The translations under genes and the position numbers were made by a program. From Bradyrhizobium frederickii (GTDB lineage Bacteria; Pseudomonadota; Alphaproteobacteria; Rhizobiales; Xanthobacteraceae): a DNA stretch of 64,000 nt. The notes beneath the pieces were generated by a model, which ran no database searches, was not told the origin of the DNA, and saw nothing but the letters and a program-made list of their open reading frames with translations. Location: contig NZ_SPQS01000001.1 in assembly GCF_004570865.1 (NCBI RefSeq), forward strand, positions 542,959 to 606,958, written 5' to 3'. Shown in pieces: positions 63,777 to 64,000 of the stretch (the stretch's first letter is position 1; every line of letters begins with the position of its first letter).

Positions 63777-63916
63777 GTCATTGCGAGCGCAGCGCTTCCC
63801 CGGCGATGCAAAGCATCGTCCGGTTCAGCGGTGCGCTGCTGAGCCGGGGCCCATGCGACCACCGAGAATGTGGCTCTGGGTCCCGGATCTGCGCTTCGCT
63901 TGTCCGGGACACGAAA
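63777..63916. repeat. Interspersed repeat, family B copy 2
   Basis: The stretch 63790-63853 closely matches the inverse of 12589-12655 (AGCGCTT, GCATCGTCC, GGTGCGCTGCTGAGC, GGGGCCCAT in order), and the far arm TGTCCGGGACACGAAAG resembles the element's other end. A second complete-looking copy of the family B element. Confidence 0.75.
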
Positions 63917-63929
63917 GTGAGCGGCGACC

Positions 63930-64000
63930 TTACGAGAAGAACGCGATCTTCTCGGCCTGGGTCATGCGGCGGATCGGGGCGAGGGGGTCGTTGGCGGGGG
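63930..64000 (-). CDS. C-terminal end of an unidentified gene (truncated by window)
   Basis: On the minus strand an open frame enters from the window's right edge and stops at TAA (63930-63932). The visible 22 residues end RRMTQAEKIAFFS. The residues are too few to identify a family. Codon choice is GC-rich and ordinary. Confidence 0.6.
   Translation of the reverse strand, partial: PANDPLAPIRRMTQAEKIAFFS

Overview
The window is GC-rich, densely coding alphaproteobacterial chromosome. Gene content and small interspersed palindromic repeats both point to the Bradyrhizobium/Rhodopseudomonas group (Nitrobacteraceae), most likely Bradyrhizobium. Indicators are LpcC-, WreV- and WreQ-like rhizobial LPS genes, LpxO, DUF1127, form II CoxL-type hydroxylase and several families of short hairpin repeats between genes. 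I found no rRNA, tRNA, IS element, phage gene or CRISPR array. Species assignment is inference, not measurement.

Layout. 1-6 kb: a 5'-truncated class III cyclase/AAA/TPR signalling protein with a CxxC peroxiredoxin-like gene, then HemD (-), PurU (+) and a small lipoprotein (-). 6-12.5 kb: a regulatory gap with AT-rich palindromes and a GntR-like operator leads into a five-gene branched-chain-amino-acid-type ABC importer operon and a MetE-like methyltransferase. 12.7-15.6 kb: two secreted TPR proteases on the minus strand, one caspase-like and one retropepsin-like. 15.8-20.1 kb: an HTH-methyltransferase fusion, metK and ahcY, a S-adenosylmethionine-use block. 20.2-27.8 kb: accessory metabolism (NTF2-like protein, FAD monooxygenase, tautomerase, atypical SDR, LysR), a small ORF behind a perfect CtrA-type box, LpxO, a Spy-like periplasmic protein and an FAH-family hydrolase.

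27.8-49 kb is a long envelope-polysaccharide region: MsbA-like exporter, GalE, LpcC-like mannosyltransferase, WaaF, HldD, HldE, O-antigen ligase, and a 4,6-dehydratase, 4-ketoreductase and WecA/WbpL-like transferase set. That set resembles the rhizobial route that starts O-antigen on N-acetylquinovosamine. A flippase-like membrane protein, UDP-glucuronate epimerase, ManC, a Gfo/Idh/MocA oxidoreductase with a DegT aminotransferase, and MurJ follow. Together they can make heptose core, core mannose and nucleotide-sugar precursors, begin O-chain on lipid carrier and ligate it. No dedicated O-antigen exporter (Wzx or Wzm/Wzt) is visible here.

49-64 kb: a candidate leader ORF and terminator before a DUF1127 protein, a lone CoxL-like hydroxylase, cytochromes, a cystathionine-gamma-synthase-family enzyme, a CHRD protein, a stand-alone Lrp/AsnC ligand-binding domain, ThiD, a metallophosphoesterase plus glycosyltransferase pair, threonine dehydratase, a second caspase-like protein with an Asn/Gly-rich tail, a FucU-family protein, a small secreted protein, and the C-terminal end of an unidentified minus-strand gene cut by the window edge.
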